From NCBI GenBank assembly GCA_002438845.1, contig DJRG01000029.1, positions 1 through 64,000 on the forward strand: a stretch of 64,000 nt of DNA, read 5' to 3'. Below are positions 27,449 through 36,526 of this stretch, piece after piece (position 1 is the stretch's first letter; each line of letters starts with the position of its first letter). The stretch is from Bacteroidales bacterium UBA6366 (lineage in GTDB: Bacteria; Bacteroidota; Bacteroidia; Bacteroidales; UBA932). A program made the translations under genes and the position numbers. The notes beneath the pieces were generated by a model. The model saw only the letters and a list, made by a program, of their open reading frames with translations, made no database searches and was not told where the DNA came from.

Positions 27449-30400
27449 TTAGAAACCAACTTGAACGCCAAGCGTCATTGCCCTTTGGGTCGGGTAAGTA
27501 CTGTTGGCCAGATTATTTGACTCCGGGTCAACAATCTTGACCCCATCAAAGCACAGAAGGTTGTTGCCATTGACAAAAAGACGAAGCGACTCAAGACCGA
27601 GGCGCGACACCAAACCTTTGCTGAACGAATATCCAAACTCGGCCGTCTTCAACTTCAGATACGACGCGTCATGCTGGTACAAAGTGTTTATCTGATAGTT
27701 GTTTGAGGACGTACCGTTATGCACGACCGGATACTTGGCGTTTGAATTGTCCGCACCTGGAATGAAGCGGTTGTCATAATACTCTCGGAGCACATTGTAG
27801 CCAGGATAGTCCAATGCGAAAGGCCACATGCTCGCGGAATCGACGAATATGCTGGTCTGTGCGGCACCCGTGAAATTCATGGACAGGTCAAAGCCTTTCC
27901 AGGCGAACGTGAATCCGAAACCAAACATGAGCCGCGGCTCTCTCGGATACCCGATCCAGGTCCTGTCATAAGCGTTTATCACTCCATCATCATTAAGATC
28001 CTTATACTTTATGTCACCAACCGTGTATGAACCGAGTTCCTGCTTAGGGCTGTTGTCAATCTCCTCCTGAGACTGGAACAATCCTTCGGCCACGTAGCCC
28101 AATGCCAATCCGGTAGAGTGACCCCTTGTGTTCTGGTAATCAAACAAGGCCTTAGCGGTGTCATCCTCGATCACCTTGTTTTTGGCATAGGTGAAATTGC
28201 CGCGGACGGAATAGAAGAAACCACGCTTGGTCGTGCCCGTGAACTCTATCTGTCCGTCCACGCCCCTGTTCTCCATTATTCCAAGATTCGCCCAAGGAGT
28301 GTCTCCCCATGCGGCCCCCATGATGTCCGGGATCTGAGCGCGCTTGAGAAGGATCTGGTCCCTATATTCATAGAACCAATCCGCCGAAAGACGTATCTTT
28401 CTGTCAAAGAACTCGACATCAAGTCCGATGTCCGTCTTGTGGGATACCTCCCAAGTGGCGTTAGGGGCGCCCATCTGAAGTTCAGCCATACCGTTATATG
28501 CGTTCTGAGAATCGCCGAACAAGTAGCCGTTAGCAGTCTTGTTGACGGTGGACATGTAGAAGAAGCGTCCCGCGGAACCTGATGCGTCATTTCCCACCAA
28601 TCCATAGGATCCTCTTACTTTCAGATGATTAATCCAGTTGACGTTCCAGAAGTTTTCCTCAGACGGAACCCATCCGGCGGAACACGCCGGGAAGAAACCG
28701 TAGCGCTTACCTCTTGCGAAGTTCTCAGATCCGTTGAGACCGAAGTTCCACTCAAACAGATATTTCTGAGCATAATTGTAGGTCACACGCCCCGCCCATC
28801 CTTGACGGCGGTAAGGGAGGTTCAATGTCGAAGTCCCAGCTGTGAGATCCTTGTAGTCACGACGGTTAAACATCGCCATGGCGCCCACATTATGGCTGTT
28901 GAACGTCCTGTTATAGTTCAGTCTGACATCATAATAATAAGCCCTGTTGGATCCCGATGAGGCGATTCTGTAACCCATTGAGGTTTCCTCCTTTATCAAG
29001 GTGTAACGATCCTCCCCCGTGGCAGGATCCACGCCAAGATACTTTTTGATGAGAGGTTGCTTGCTTCTGGTAGCCTCGTTGAGATAAAAATGGTCAAAGG
29101 AAAAATTACCCTCTATCTGAAGACCTGGGGTAATAAGGGTTGACAAATCCCATTTGGCCCCCACAGTGCCCTGCGTGGTGGAGCGGAACTGCTTGGAATA
29201 TCCACTGTTCGTGGCGTACACATAAGGACTGATCCATTCGTAGGAGGTGTTTCCTCCACCGAATGTTCCATCCGGATTCCTCACCGGAAAAGAAATCGGT
29301 GAGCAGACCCTGAGGGCATTGAAGATGGTCGCCGCCGGGGTCCCGGGGTAAGTTCGGTCCTCAATGATCTCGGCAAGCCCCAAAGACAATGAGAAGTTCT
29401 TAGTCAGGTTTATGTCCACATTCGAGCGAAAATTATACCTCTGTGACAAAGAGTTCGTTCTGTAGTCATAGGTGGGATCCTCCTTAAACAGACCACTCTG
29501 TGATGTGAACCCGACACTGACATAATACCTGACAGTCTCATTACCACCAGTCACCGAAAGGGTGTTCATTGTCTGGAACGCATTCTTCTTCAATGTCTCG
29601 TCAGTCCAGTCCACACTTGGATAATTATATGGGTCCGATCCGTCACGGAATTTTTCGATCTCCTCATCTGACCATGGAATGGCAGTACCTCCTACCGCGC
29701 ATGCCTCGTTCATGAGATTAGCGAATTCAAAGCCTTTTATGTAATCCGGGAAACGAAGCCCGTGAAGTTGGGTGGCTTCCATACGCAGAGACACTTTCGG
29801 TCTTCCGACAACACCCTTCTTAGTGGAGATCAGTATTACGCCATTAGCACCCCTCATTCCATACACAGCGGTAGCCGATGCGTCCTTAAGAATGGAAAAT
29901 GATGCGATCTCATCGGTATTTATCAAGTTGATGTCACGCTCCACGCCATCCACCAGCACCAACGGAGAAGAGTTCACCCAGGACCCCATTCCCCGAATAA
30001 GAATCGTGGCTCCATCATATCCAGGCTCTCCGCTGCTTTGGCGAGTGATGACGCCAGGCATCGTTCCTCCCAAAGAATTCGAGAGCGACGGAGCCGCGGA
30101 TTGCTCCAGAAGTTTCACATCCACTTGAGTAAGCGACCCTGTGATCGTCGCTTTCTTCTGGGACCCATAGCCGATGACAACAGCATCCTGAAGAGACTCT
30201 GTGTCGTTTTCCATCAGCACGTTGACAACTGCCTTGTTCCCGATGTTCACCTCCACATCCTTGTAACCAATGGCAGAGACAACGAGGATCCCTTTCGGGT
30301 CCGTGACAGACAGCATGTAATTTCCGTCCACATCTGTGACAGTTCCCAGATTTGAGGCTTTCATCATGACACCGGCTCCTATCACCGGTTCCTTCGTCTG

Positions 30401-30550
30401 GGCGTCAAGAACAGTTCCAGACACTTTGAACATCGTTTTTTGGGCATAAGTCTGCAATGCCGCGGTCAACAGCAACAAGGCGAGAAGCATCCTTGACAAA
30501 ATGTTCCTCATGCATATCGCCATCTTCAATGTCTTTTGTAAATGTTCCAT
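27449..30550 (-). CDS. SusC/RagA-family TonB-dependent transporter (D-arabinan PUL)
   Basis: The protein has about 1033 residues, with a signal peptide (LLALLLLTAALQTYAQ). A carboxypeptidase-regulatory-like domain covers about residues 30-105. The plug begins with ALVIGYGSQKK-type TonB-box context (VVIGYGSQKKATITGSLTQV) and includes ILKDASATAVYGMRGANGVILI, the SusC signature. A 22-strand barrel follows, ending in QRAMTLGVQVGF. There is no STN domain, so no anti-sigma signalling is expected. The ATG at 30550 is given; an internal ATG at 30511 directly before the hydrophobic core is also possible. It is the first gene of the leftward operon, behind a palindromic LacI-type operator. Confidence 0.95.
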   Translation of the reverse strand: MEHLQKTLKMAICMRNILSRMLLALLLLTAALQTYAQKTMFKVSGTVLDAQTKEPVIGAGVMMKASNLGTVTDVDGNYMLSVTDPKGILVVSAIGYKDVEVNIGNKAVVNVLMENDTESLQDAVVIGYGSQKKATITGSLTQVDVKLLEQSAAPSLSNSLGGTMPGVITRQSSGEPGYDGATILIRGMGSWVNSSPLVLVDGVERDINLINTDEIASFSILKDASATAVYGMRGANGVILISTKKGVVGRPKVSLRMEATQLHGLRFPDYIKGFEFANLMNEACAVGGTAIPWSDEEIEKFRDGSDPYNYPSVDWTDETLKKNAFQTMNTLSVTGGNETVRYYVSVGFTSQSGLFKEDPTYDYRTNSLSQRYNFRSNVDINLTKNFSLSLGLAEIIEDRTYPGTPAATIFNALRVCSPISFPVRNPDGTFGGGNTSYEWISPYVYATNSGYSKQFRSTTQGTVGAKWDLSTLITPGLQIEGNFSFDHFYLNEATRSKQPLIKKYLGVDPATGEDRYTLIKEETSMGYRIASSGSNRAYYYDVRLNYNRTFNSHNVGAMAMFNRRDYKDLTAGTSTLNLPYRRQGWAGRVTYNYAQKYLFEWNFGLNGSENFARGKRYGFFPACSAGWVPSEENFWNVNWINHLKVRGSYGLVGNDASGSAGRFFYMSTVNKTANGYLFGDSQNAYNGMAELQMGAPNATWEVSHKTDIGLDVEFFDRKIRLSADWFYEYRDQILLKRAQIPDIMGAAWGDTPWANLGIMENRGVDGQIEFTGTTKRGFFYSVRGNFTYAKNKVIEDDTAKALFDYQNTRGHSTGLALGYVAEGLFQSQEEIDNSPKQELGSYTVGDIKYKDLNDDGVINAYDRTWIGYPREPRLMFGFGFTFAWKGFDLSMNFTGAAQTSIFVDSASMWPFALDYPGYNVLREYYDNRFIPGADNSNAKYPVVHNGTSSNNYQINTLYQHDASYLKLKTAEFGYSFSKGLVSRLGLESLRLFVNGNNLLCFDGVKIVDPESNNLANSTYPTQRAMTLGVQVGF

Positions 30551-30581
30551 AAAATGACTCAATAATTGTTTACGGTAGTTG

Positions 30582-30599
30582 TGCTAAATTAATTTAGCA
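30582..30599. promoter_or_regulatory. Perfect 18-bp palindrome, probable LacI operator before susC
   Basis: TGCTAAATTAATTTAGCA is a perfect palindrome 32 bp upstream of the susC ATG. A near copy (GCTAAATTGATTTAAC) precedes the rightward GH172 gene at 31881-31896, and a half-site TTTAGC occurs just before the lacI ATG. LacI-family dimers bind such sites, so this is the best candidate operator for the regulator at 30819-31844. The flanking region 30600-30790 is AT-rich and has no gene. Confidence 0.75.
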
Positions 30600-30792
30600 A
30601 ATTAGTACAAATAATAGGGGTCTCCCCCTTGAATATCATACCATTCATATTCTTTTTTAGTGTTAATAATTATTCCCTTACCCTCAAAACACAATGCAAA
30701 GTAAGTAATTAGAAATTAATTTTCAAAGGAAATCCATAAATATTTTTTCGCAGATTTGACCTCCAGCTATTTTGTTTTTAACAAATATTCCA

Positions 30793-30800
30793 TAAATTTG
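30793..30800 (+). promoter_or_regulatory. -7 box TAAATTTG of the lacI-type regulator
   Basis: TAAATTTG fits TAnnTTTG, and a TTTTG run about 19-20 bp upstream (near 30770) can serve as -33. It lies 18 bp before the ATG at 30819. A half-operator TTTAGC (30811-30816 region) sits between box and start, which would allow autoregulation. Confidence 0.55.
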
Positions 30801-30818
30801 CAAAAACAATTTAGCTTT

Positions 30819-31844
30819 ATGGGGGAGAAAAAGAAGGGAATTTCCATCAAAGACATAGCGAAAGCGGCGGGAGCCTCCCCCGCCCTCGTGTCTTTCGTGC
30901 TGAACGGAAAGCAGAAACAGTACAGAGTCAGCGATGCGATGGCTGATAAGATCCGGGAGATAGCGAAGAAATTAGATTACAAGCCCAACGGGTTCGCCAA
31001 GAGCCTGCGTGACGGGACCAATCACACCATAGGCGTCATCGTCTCTGACATATCGAACATGTTTTTCGCCGAGATCGTCAAGAACATCGAGACCGCAGCC
31101 GAGGAATACGGCTACATGGCACTGTTCGCAAGTTCCGATGAGCGTGCGGACAAACTGGCCGACCTGACACAAAAAATGCTCCGAAAAGAAGTTGACGGGA
31201 TGATTGTCGTGCCTTGCGACGGCTCCGAAGACACAATCAGGATGTTGGACGAAAGAAACATCCCATTGGTCCTGCTGGACAGATACGTCCCGGATGTCAA
31301 GACTGATTATGTCAGTCTGAATAATTATAAGGCATCCTACGAAGCGACTGTGCATCTGATAAGGCAAGGGTACAACAGAATAGGATTCATTGGTTACGGG
31401 GCCAACCTCACAAACATGAAGGGACGTATAGAAGGTTATTCCAAAGCGATGGCTGATCATGGTTCAAAAGATTCCATAATTATTAAGCAAGTGGAAATGG
31501 GTTCTTTGGACAAAAGTTGCGAGAAAGCCATGAACAGCCTTATCGAAAACAAAGTGGACGCCATTTTGTTCGCCACCAACACAATCACCATCAAGTGTCT
31601 GTATTACATCCAAAACAAAGGAATACGCATCCCCGATGATCTTGGAATTGTCTGCTTTGACGGAGAGAGTGCCTTCGACTTTTTCTACGCACCGATAACC
31701 TACATATCCCAGCCTCTGGAAAGGATGGCAAGGAAAGCAGTCGAGTTACTCATCGAACGCCTTGGGGCTGATGGCGGCTTCACCCAGCAAGTCGAAGCGG
31801 AAGGCACTCTGGTCGAACGCTCTTCGTCAAAGCAACGTAAATGA
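30819..31844 (+). CDS. LacI-family transcriptional regulator of the D-arabinan PUL
   Basis: The 341-residue protein has an N-terminal LacI helix-turn-helix (ISIKDIAKAAGASPALVSFVLNG, about residues 6-28) and the hinge region (DYKPNGFAKSLRDG). A periplasmic-binding-protein-like sensor domain follows (IGVIVSDISNMFFAEIVKNIE to DDLGIVCFDGES). The ATG at 30819 was chosen because the in-frame upstream codons lie before the promoter. It sits between the two divergent arms of the locus, both of which carry matching palindromes. The inducer is probably D-arabinose, D-ribulose or a phosphate, but this is inference. Use of LacI rather than a hybrid two-component sensor suggests a cytoplasmic monosaccharide-level signal. 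Confidence 0.9.
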   Translation: MGEKKKGISIKDIAKAAGASPALVSFVLNGKQKQYRVSDAMADKIREIAKKLDYKPNGFAKSLRDGTNHTIGVIVSDISNMFFAEIVKNIETAAEEYGYMALFASSDERADKLADLTQKMLRKEVDGMIVVPCDGSEDTIRMLDERNIPLVLLDRYVPDVKTDYVSLNNYKASYEATVHLIRQGYNRIGFIGYGANLTNMKGRIEGYSKAMADHGSKDSIIIKQVEMGSLDKSCEKAMNSLIENKVDAILFATNTITIKCLYYIQNKGIRIPDDLGIVCFDGESAFDFFYAPITYISQPLERMARKAVELLIERLGADGGFTQQVEAEGTLVERSSSKQRK

Positions 31845-31880
31845 CATCGCCGGCGCATGAAAACCAGTTCCGCCTAAGTC

Positions 31881-31896
31881 GCTAAATTGATTTAAC
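31881..31896. promoter_or_regulatory. Imperfect LacI-type operator before the GH172 gene
   Basis: GCTAAATTGATTTAAC matches the susC palindrome at 14 of 16 core positions and lies 43 bp before the GH172 ATG at 31940, between lacI and the glycosidase genes. It suggests that the glycosidase genes have their own regulated promoter rather than depending on lacI read-through. Confidence 0.6.
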
Positions 31897-31939
31897 ATAA
31901 TTATACCCACCACCAACACACAAGCAAAACATCACAGAA

Positions 31940-33100
31940 ATGAAAACCACAACAATCATCACAACACTGATTTGCAGTTTAATGGCGCTAAACACCGGAG
32001 CGCAGAACTTCAACGGGCTCAACATGAGCCTCGGAAATCTTTCCAGGCTGTCAAATGCTGAGACAAGATCAATCTCCCCCGAAAACTTCACCGGCGAGAA
32101 AGGTAAAGGTGGCACGGCGGTGCCTCAGCTTCCAAACACCAGAAACGTGAACAACGCATCCTGGGCCGCCAGAGATCTTGGAGAAGGGTGGAAAGTCAAC
32201 CCTTACATAATAATCAACTCCGGAGAGACCGTCACAATCGCCGAAATGGATGGCCCCGGCGCTGTCCAGCACATCTGGATGACACCTACCGGAGTGTGGA
32301 GATGGAGCATCATACGAATATATTGGGATGACGAGAAGACCCCCTCCGTCGAATGTCCTGTCTCAGACTTCTTCTGCATGGGATGGAATGAATATTCCCC
32401 ACTTGTCTCCATGCCCGTATGTGTGAATCCAGGAAGTGCGTTCAACTGCTACTGGCAGATGCCTTTCAGGAAAAAATGCAAGATCACAATGGAGAACATC
32501 AACCCTAAAGACGCCATGACGCTGTATTACCAGATTGACTACACTCTCACCGAAGTTCCTGAGGATGAGGGATATTTCCATTGCCAGTTTAGGAGGACAA
32601 GGTACAACGAGAGTTCTGACTTTACCGTCATAGACGGGATAAAAGGCCAGGGACAATATGTAGGAGTCTATATGGCGTGGGGACTCACCAACAATGGCTG
32701 GTGGGGAGAAGGAGAGATGAAATTCTTCATTGACGGAGACAAGAAATATCCTACAATATGCACCACCGGAACAGAAGACTACTTCTGCGGATCGTACAAT
32801 TTTGACAGGAATGGGAGATTCACAGAATTCTGCACACCTTATGCAGGTCTCTGCCAAGTGATAAGGCCTGACGGGACATACCGTTCACAGGAACGTTTCG
32901 GCTTGTACCGCTGGCACATTATGGATCCAGTCAGATTCAAGAAGGATTTCAAGGCAACAATCCAAGATCTGGGATGGAGGTTTGACGGAAGGTACCTTCA
33001 ACAGCATTCCGACATCTCGGCCACGACTTTTTGGTATCAAAGCGAGCCTCATGCGAAATACCCGGAATTCCCTTCATGGCAGGATCTTGAGAACTATTAA
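31940..33100 (+). CDS. GH172 (DUF2961) glycoside hydrolase, predicted exo-D-arabinofuranosidase
   Basis: The 386-residue exported protein has a signal peptide cleaved near NTGAQ. It belongs to DUF2961, now GH172, a jelly-roll family forming trimers or hexamers. The two glutamates E258 (NGWWGEGEM) and E279 (TTGTEDYF) are 21 residues apart, the same spacing as the catalytic pair E270/E291 of the characterised bifidobacterial enzyme. GH172 enzymes act on alpha-D-arabinofuranosides, difructose dianhydride and D-galactofuranosides. With GH183 next door, removal of D-arabinofuranose from arabinan oligosaccharides is the likely task. It lacks a lipobox, so it is probably periplasmic. Confidence 0.9.
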   Translation: MKTTTIITTLICSLMALNTGAQNFNGLNMSLGNLSRLSNAETRSISPENFTGEKGKGGTAVPQLPNTRNVNNASWAARDLGEGWKVNPYIIINSGETVTIAEMDGPGAVQHIWMTPTGVWRWSIIRIYWDDEKTPSVECPVSDFFCMGWNEYSPLVSMPVCVNPGSAFNCYWQMPFRKKCKITMENINPKDAMTLYYQIDYTLTEVPEDEGYFHCQFRRTRYNESSDFTVIDGIKGQGQYVGVYMAWGLTNNGWWGEGEMKFFIDGDKKYPTICTTGTEDYFCGSYNFDRNGRFTEFCTPYAGLCQVIRPDGTYRSQERFGLYRWHIMDPVRFKKDFKATIQDLGWRFDGRYLQQHSDISATTFWYQSEPHAKYPEFPSWQDLENY

Positions 33101-33109
33101 CGAACAACA

Positions 33110-34549
33110 ATGAGTCAAAAAACTTACACGGGCTTATTATGTACGCTGAGTTTATCAGTGTGCATAATAAGCGCTTCATGTGCCAAAGGAAGCACAACAG
33201 CGGACACCACCGTGAGCGACATCAAAATAAGACTTGCCCAAAACGAGGCTGCCGCGACGGATAGAGTGGTGGAAATCCAAATGGACATTGACGGTTTCAA
33301 TGATCTGGATTACCTAAGGGTCGTCAAAGAGACCGACTATGGAAGGCTTCCGGCCAAACACGGCAAGGCTGTATTATCAGACAGATTCACCTATGTGTAC
33401 CAAATCAAGGAAACCGATCCAGAGCACCTTACACTTGAGTTTACAGCGTTCGACGCAAGTGGAAGATCCAGCAAGACCGAATCAGTAAGGATAATAAACG
33501 AGGTGCAAGCCGCAGCCAAATTTATGACATTGTCAAATCTTCAGTGCGTCTCCAGAGTCACTGGAGCCGAAGACAACGGCCACAATGGACTACCATCGGT
33601 CAAATACACCTTGAACAACAGAACAGACTTGAAATACAATGTCGGAGCCACTGACCTCGGTATAGTGTGGGAAATGTCCCAAAACAAGTTCGGACTGGTT
33701 TTCGGGGATACGTATGGAGCAGATTTCAAGCCAAACTTCTCAGCGCCAGGCCCTAACGGAGGATCCTGGAGAAGCAATGTCCTCTTGTTCTCCAATGACA
33801 CAGACCTAAGTAACGGGCTTCAGATAAACGGAGCCGCGACAGACGGTGGCCAAGCCAAAGAAATCTGTTTCAGCGCACACAACACATCAGGAACAGGTGA
33901 TTTCACATCAATTCCTACAGCGGCTATCCACGCCAATAACGCTGACTACATCCACTACATGAACATCAAGACGTGGACCGGGTGGGTGACAAATTACTCC
34001 AGCCTTTACAAATCAACCGACGAAGGGAACAACTGGGAACGCCTAAGTGGTGTCAACTTCGCCGGAGAGAGTAATTTCGGGCAATGCGGCTACTACAATG
34101 ACAACGGATTGGTCTACATGATGGCCACTAAAACCGGGCGGAGCGACAAACCACATCTGGCCAGATTCGACGAAAAAGACATAGAGAACACTGACAAATA
34201 CGAATTCTGGAATGGTTTCGGATGGGTAGAGGGCAGAGAGGCTGCGGCAGCCCCGCTGTTCGACGATAAAGTCGGAGAACTGTCTTTCAGCTACATGCCG
34301 GAACTCAAGAAGTGGGTACTGCTCTACTTCAACGAGACACGTTACGAGATCAGTCTGCGGTACTCCGAGAATCCGGTCGGTCCATGGAGCGACCCGATGC
34401 AGGTTGCGAGCGGAAGAGACTGGCCGCAGCTGTACGGATCATTCATCCACCCGCTGTCGCGGAACGGGACCACTCTGTATTTCATCATGTCGATGTGGCT
34501 TCCCTACAACACATACCTCATGTCTATTGACTTAAAAGAATCAAAATGA
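33110..34549 (+). CDS. GH183 (DUF4185) lipoprotein, predicted endo-D-arabinanase
   Basis: The 479-residue protein has a lipobox IISASC (Cys near residue 24), an N-terminal Ig-like beta domain (about 35-125), and a DUF4185 five-bladed propeller (about 130-479) that starts with VGATDLGIVWEM and KFGLVFGDTY. GH183 was created for DUF4185 endo-D-arabinanases that cut mycobacterial D-arabinan, including enzymes of the gut bacterium Dysgonomonas gadei. Its lipid anchor suggests surface display, supplying oligosaccharides to SusCD. It starts 9 bp after GH172 and overlaps the GH97 gene by 4 bp (ATGA). A divergent paralogue ends the opposite operon (17247-19463). Confidence 0.88.
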   Translation: MSQKTYTGLLCTLSLSVCIISASCAKGSTTADTTVSDIKIRLAQNEAAATDRVVEIQMDIDGFNDLDYLRVVKETDYGRLPAKHGKAVLSDRFTYVYQIKETDPEHLTLEFTAFDASGRSSKTESVRIINEVQAAAKFMTLSNLQCVSRVTGAEDNGHNGLPSVKYTLNNRTDLKYNVGATDLGIVWEMSQNKFGLVFGDTYGADFKPNFSAPGPNGGSWRSNVLLFSNDTDLSNGLQINGAATDGGQAKEICFSAHNTSGTGDFTSIPTAAIHANNADYIHYMNIKTWTGWVTNYSSLYKSTDEGNNWERLSGVNFAGESNFGQCGYYNDNGLVYMMATKTGRSDKPHLARFDEKDIENTDKYEFWNGFGWVEGREAAAAPLFDDKVGELSFSYMPELKKWVLLYFNETRYEISLRYSENPVGPWSDPMQVASGRDWPQLYGSFIHPLSRNGTTLYFIMSMWLPYNTYLMSIDLKESK

Positions 34550-36525
34550 GAAGATTTCTTACCCTTCTGCTGTTAGCATCCTTCCAGGCGATCACCTCGG
34601 CGCAGCCTAAACTGAAGCTTGAATCACCAGAAAAAGACCTCGGCATCACGTTCAGCGCAAAAGGAGGATGCCTCGAGTACAGCATCACCTACAAGAAGCA
34701 GACTCTTGTCCATAATTCCCGCATAGGAATAATCACAGACCATGGCACACTTGGCGAGGGTGTCAAAATGGGCAAAGGGACCAGGGAAAAAGGGTATGAG
34801 GAATATTCCTTACCCGTAGGAAAGTGCAGTCATGTCCGCAGCGCCTACAACGAGGTGTCATTCCCTGTCTTTGTACCAGAAAAAGGTCTTGAACTACGCA
34901 TCCAAGCCAAAGCGTTTGATGACGCCGTGGCCTTCCGTTACAAAATAAAGTCATACCAAGACAGGCTGAACATAAAGAACGAGATTCTTGAAATCAACAC
35001 CGACGGCAACCCTATGGCGAACGCTTTGTTCGTGCCAGGATTCATCAATTCGCATGAAGGCCCTTACACAAGGGCACGGGTCGACGAACTGGACAACAAC
35101 CGTCTGATTGACATGCCGATCACCATGGAATTCGAGAATGGCTCATATATGTCTGTCACCGAAGCCAATCTGGTGGATTATGCCGGAATGTACCTCGTCA
35201 GGAAGGATGGAAAGTTTACCAGCCGGCTTTCCCCGAGGCTCGACAATCCCGAATACAGTGTCATGATGGACTCGATATGTGTCACACCATGGAGAGTCTT
35301 CATGGTCAGTGACAGAATCGGAGCATTGATCGAGAGTACCGTGCTGACAAGCCTTTGCGAGCCATGCAGAATAGAAGATACCTCATGGATTAAGCCGGGA
35401 AAGACAACCTTCCCATGGTGGAACGACACAGAAGTGCCTGACACAACATTCCAGCCAGGCAACAATTTTCTGACCAACAAGTACTACATCGACTTCGCGG
35501 CGGAAAGCGGCCTTGAATACCATTCCGTCTACGGCTACGCCGACATGCCATGGTACTACGATGACGGTCCGGGATTCGGACTTGCCGGACCGAACGCGGA
35601 CCTCACAAGGCCGGTCCCTCTGCTTGATTTCAAAGCCGTTTGTGAATATGCCCGATCACGCGGAGTGGATATTCATGTATGGCTGAATTGGGCGGCATTG
35701 TACAAAGACATCGATGCAGTGTTTACCAAATTCAACGAGTGGGGCGTCAAAGGGATGATGGTGGATTTCATGAACAGGGACGACCAGGAGATGATCCGGA
35801 TTCAGGAAGAGATTCTCCGGAAAGCGGCCGAGCACAAGCTATTCATTCAGTTCCACGGTGCCAGCAAACCATCAGGCCTATCTCGGACATACCCGAACGA
35901 ATTCACCCGTGAAGGCACGCTGAACTATGAAGTGTACAAATGGGATAATGACAGGCAGATGGGTGCTGACCATGACATCATGATGCCTTTCACAAGGTTG
36001 ATCGCAGGACCTGCCGACTATCATCTGGGAGGTTTCCGGTCCGTTCCCGAAAAAGATTTCAAAGTGCATTACTCAAGGCCTCTGGTGACCAGCACCAGAT
36101 GCCACATGCTCGGAATGTACATCGTGCTTGAGAGTTACCTCAACATGGTATGCGATTATCCTGAAGCGTACAAAGGGCAGCCAGGATTTGATTTCCTCAA
36201 AGGAATACCTACCGTATGGGACGAGACCAAGGTGCTGTCCGCCGAAGTGGCGGAATACATCGTCACTGCCAGAAGGAAAGGATATGAGTGGTATATAGGA
36301 AGCATAAACAACTCGGAAAAGCGCTCGGTCGACGTGGATCTTGAATTCATAGGAGACGGAGAGTTCGAGCTTGTGTCGCTGCAGGATGCGGATGATACTG
36401 ACAGGAATCCTGACAATCTTGTCATCTCCAAAAGGAATATCACCAAGAAAGATAAACTGACATTAAACCTCGCATCTTCGGGAGGAGCTGTAATGAAAAT
36501 AACACCAAAATTAAAAACAGATTAA
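34546..36525 (+). CDS. GH97 family alpha-glycosidase, retaining-type active site
   Basis: The 659-residue exported protein (signal peptide to about residue 19) has the GH97 arrangement: N-terminal beta-sandwich, TIM barrel, C-terminal all-beta domain. The barrel motif GVKGMMVDFMNRDDQ places D407 where retaining GH97 enzymes (such as the B. theta alpha-galactosidase) have their Asp nucleophile; inverting SusB-type enzymes lack it. FHGASKPSGLSRTYPN and REGTLNYE are further family motifs. Retaining GH97 members cleave alpha-galactosides or beta-L-arabinopyranosides. Here it probably removes a side group or linker sugar from the arabinan-containing glycan, but its specificity is open. It is cotranscribed with GH183 and GH116. 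Confidence 0.88.
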   Translation: MRRFLTLLLLASFQAITSAQPKLKLESPEKDLGITFSAKGGCLEYSITYKKQTLVHNSRIGIITDHGTLGEGVKMGKGTREKGYEEYSLPVGKCSHVRSAYNEVSFPVFVPEKGLELRIQAKAFDDAVAFRYKIKSYQDRLNIKNEILEINTDGNPMANALFVPGFINSHEGPYTRARVDELDNNRLIDMPITMEFENGSYMSVTEANLVDYAGMYLVRKDGKFTSRLSPRLDNPEYSVMMDSICVTPWRVFMVSDRIGALIESTVLTSLCEPCRIEDTSWIKPGKTTFPWWNDTEVPDTTFQPGNNFLTNKYYIDFAAESGLEYHSVYGYADMPWYYDDGPGFGLAGPNADLTRPVPLLDFKAVCEYARSRGVDIHVWLNWAALYKDIDAVFTKFNEWGVKGMMVDFMNRDDQEMIRIQEEILRKAAEHKLFIQFHGASKPSGLSRTYPNEFTREGTLNYEVYKWDNDRQMGADHDIMMPFTRLIAGPADYHLGGFRSVPEKDFKVHYSRPLVTSTRCHMLGMYIVLESYLNMVCDYPEAYKGQPGFDFLKGIPTVWDETKVLSAEVAEYIVTARRKGYEWYIGSINNSEKRSVDVDLEFIGDGEFELVSLQDADDTDRNPDNLVISKRNITKKDKLTLNLASSGGAVMKITPKLKTD

Positions 36526-36526
36526 C

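Noticed and set aside
30756..30818. Longer N-terminus for the LacI regulator
   Set aside because: These codons lie upstream of or within the promoter box TAAATTTG, and LacI proteins begin close to the helix-turn-helix.
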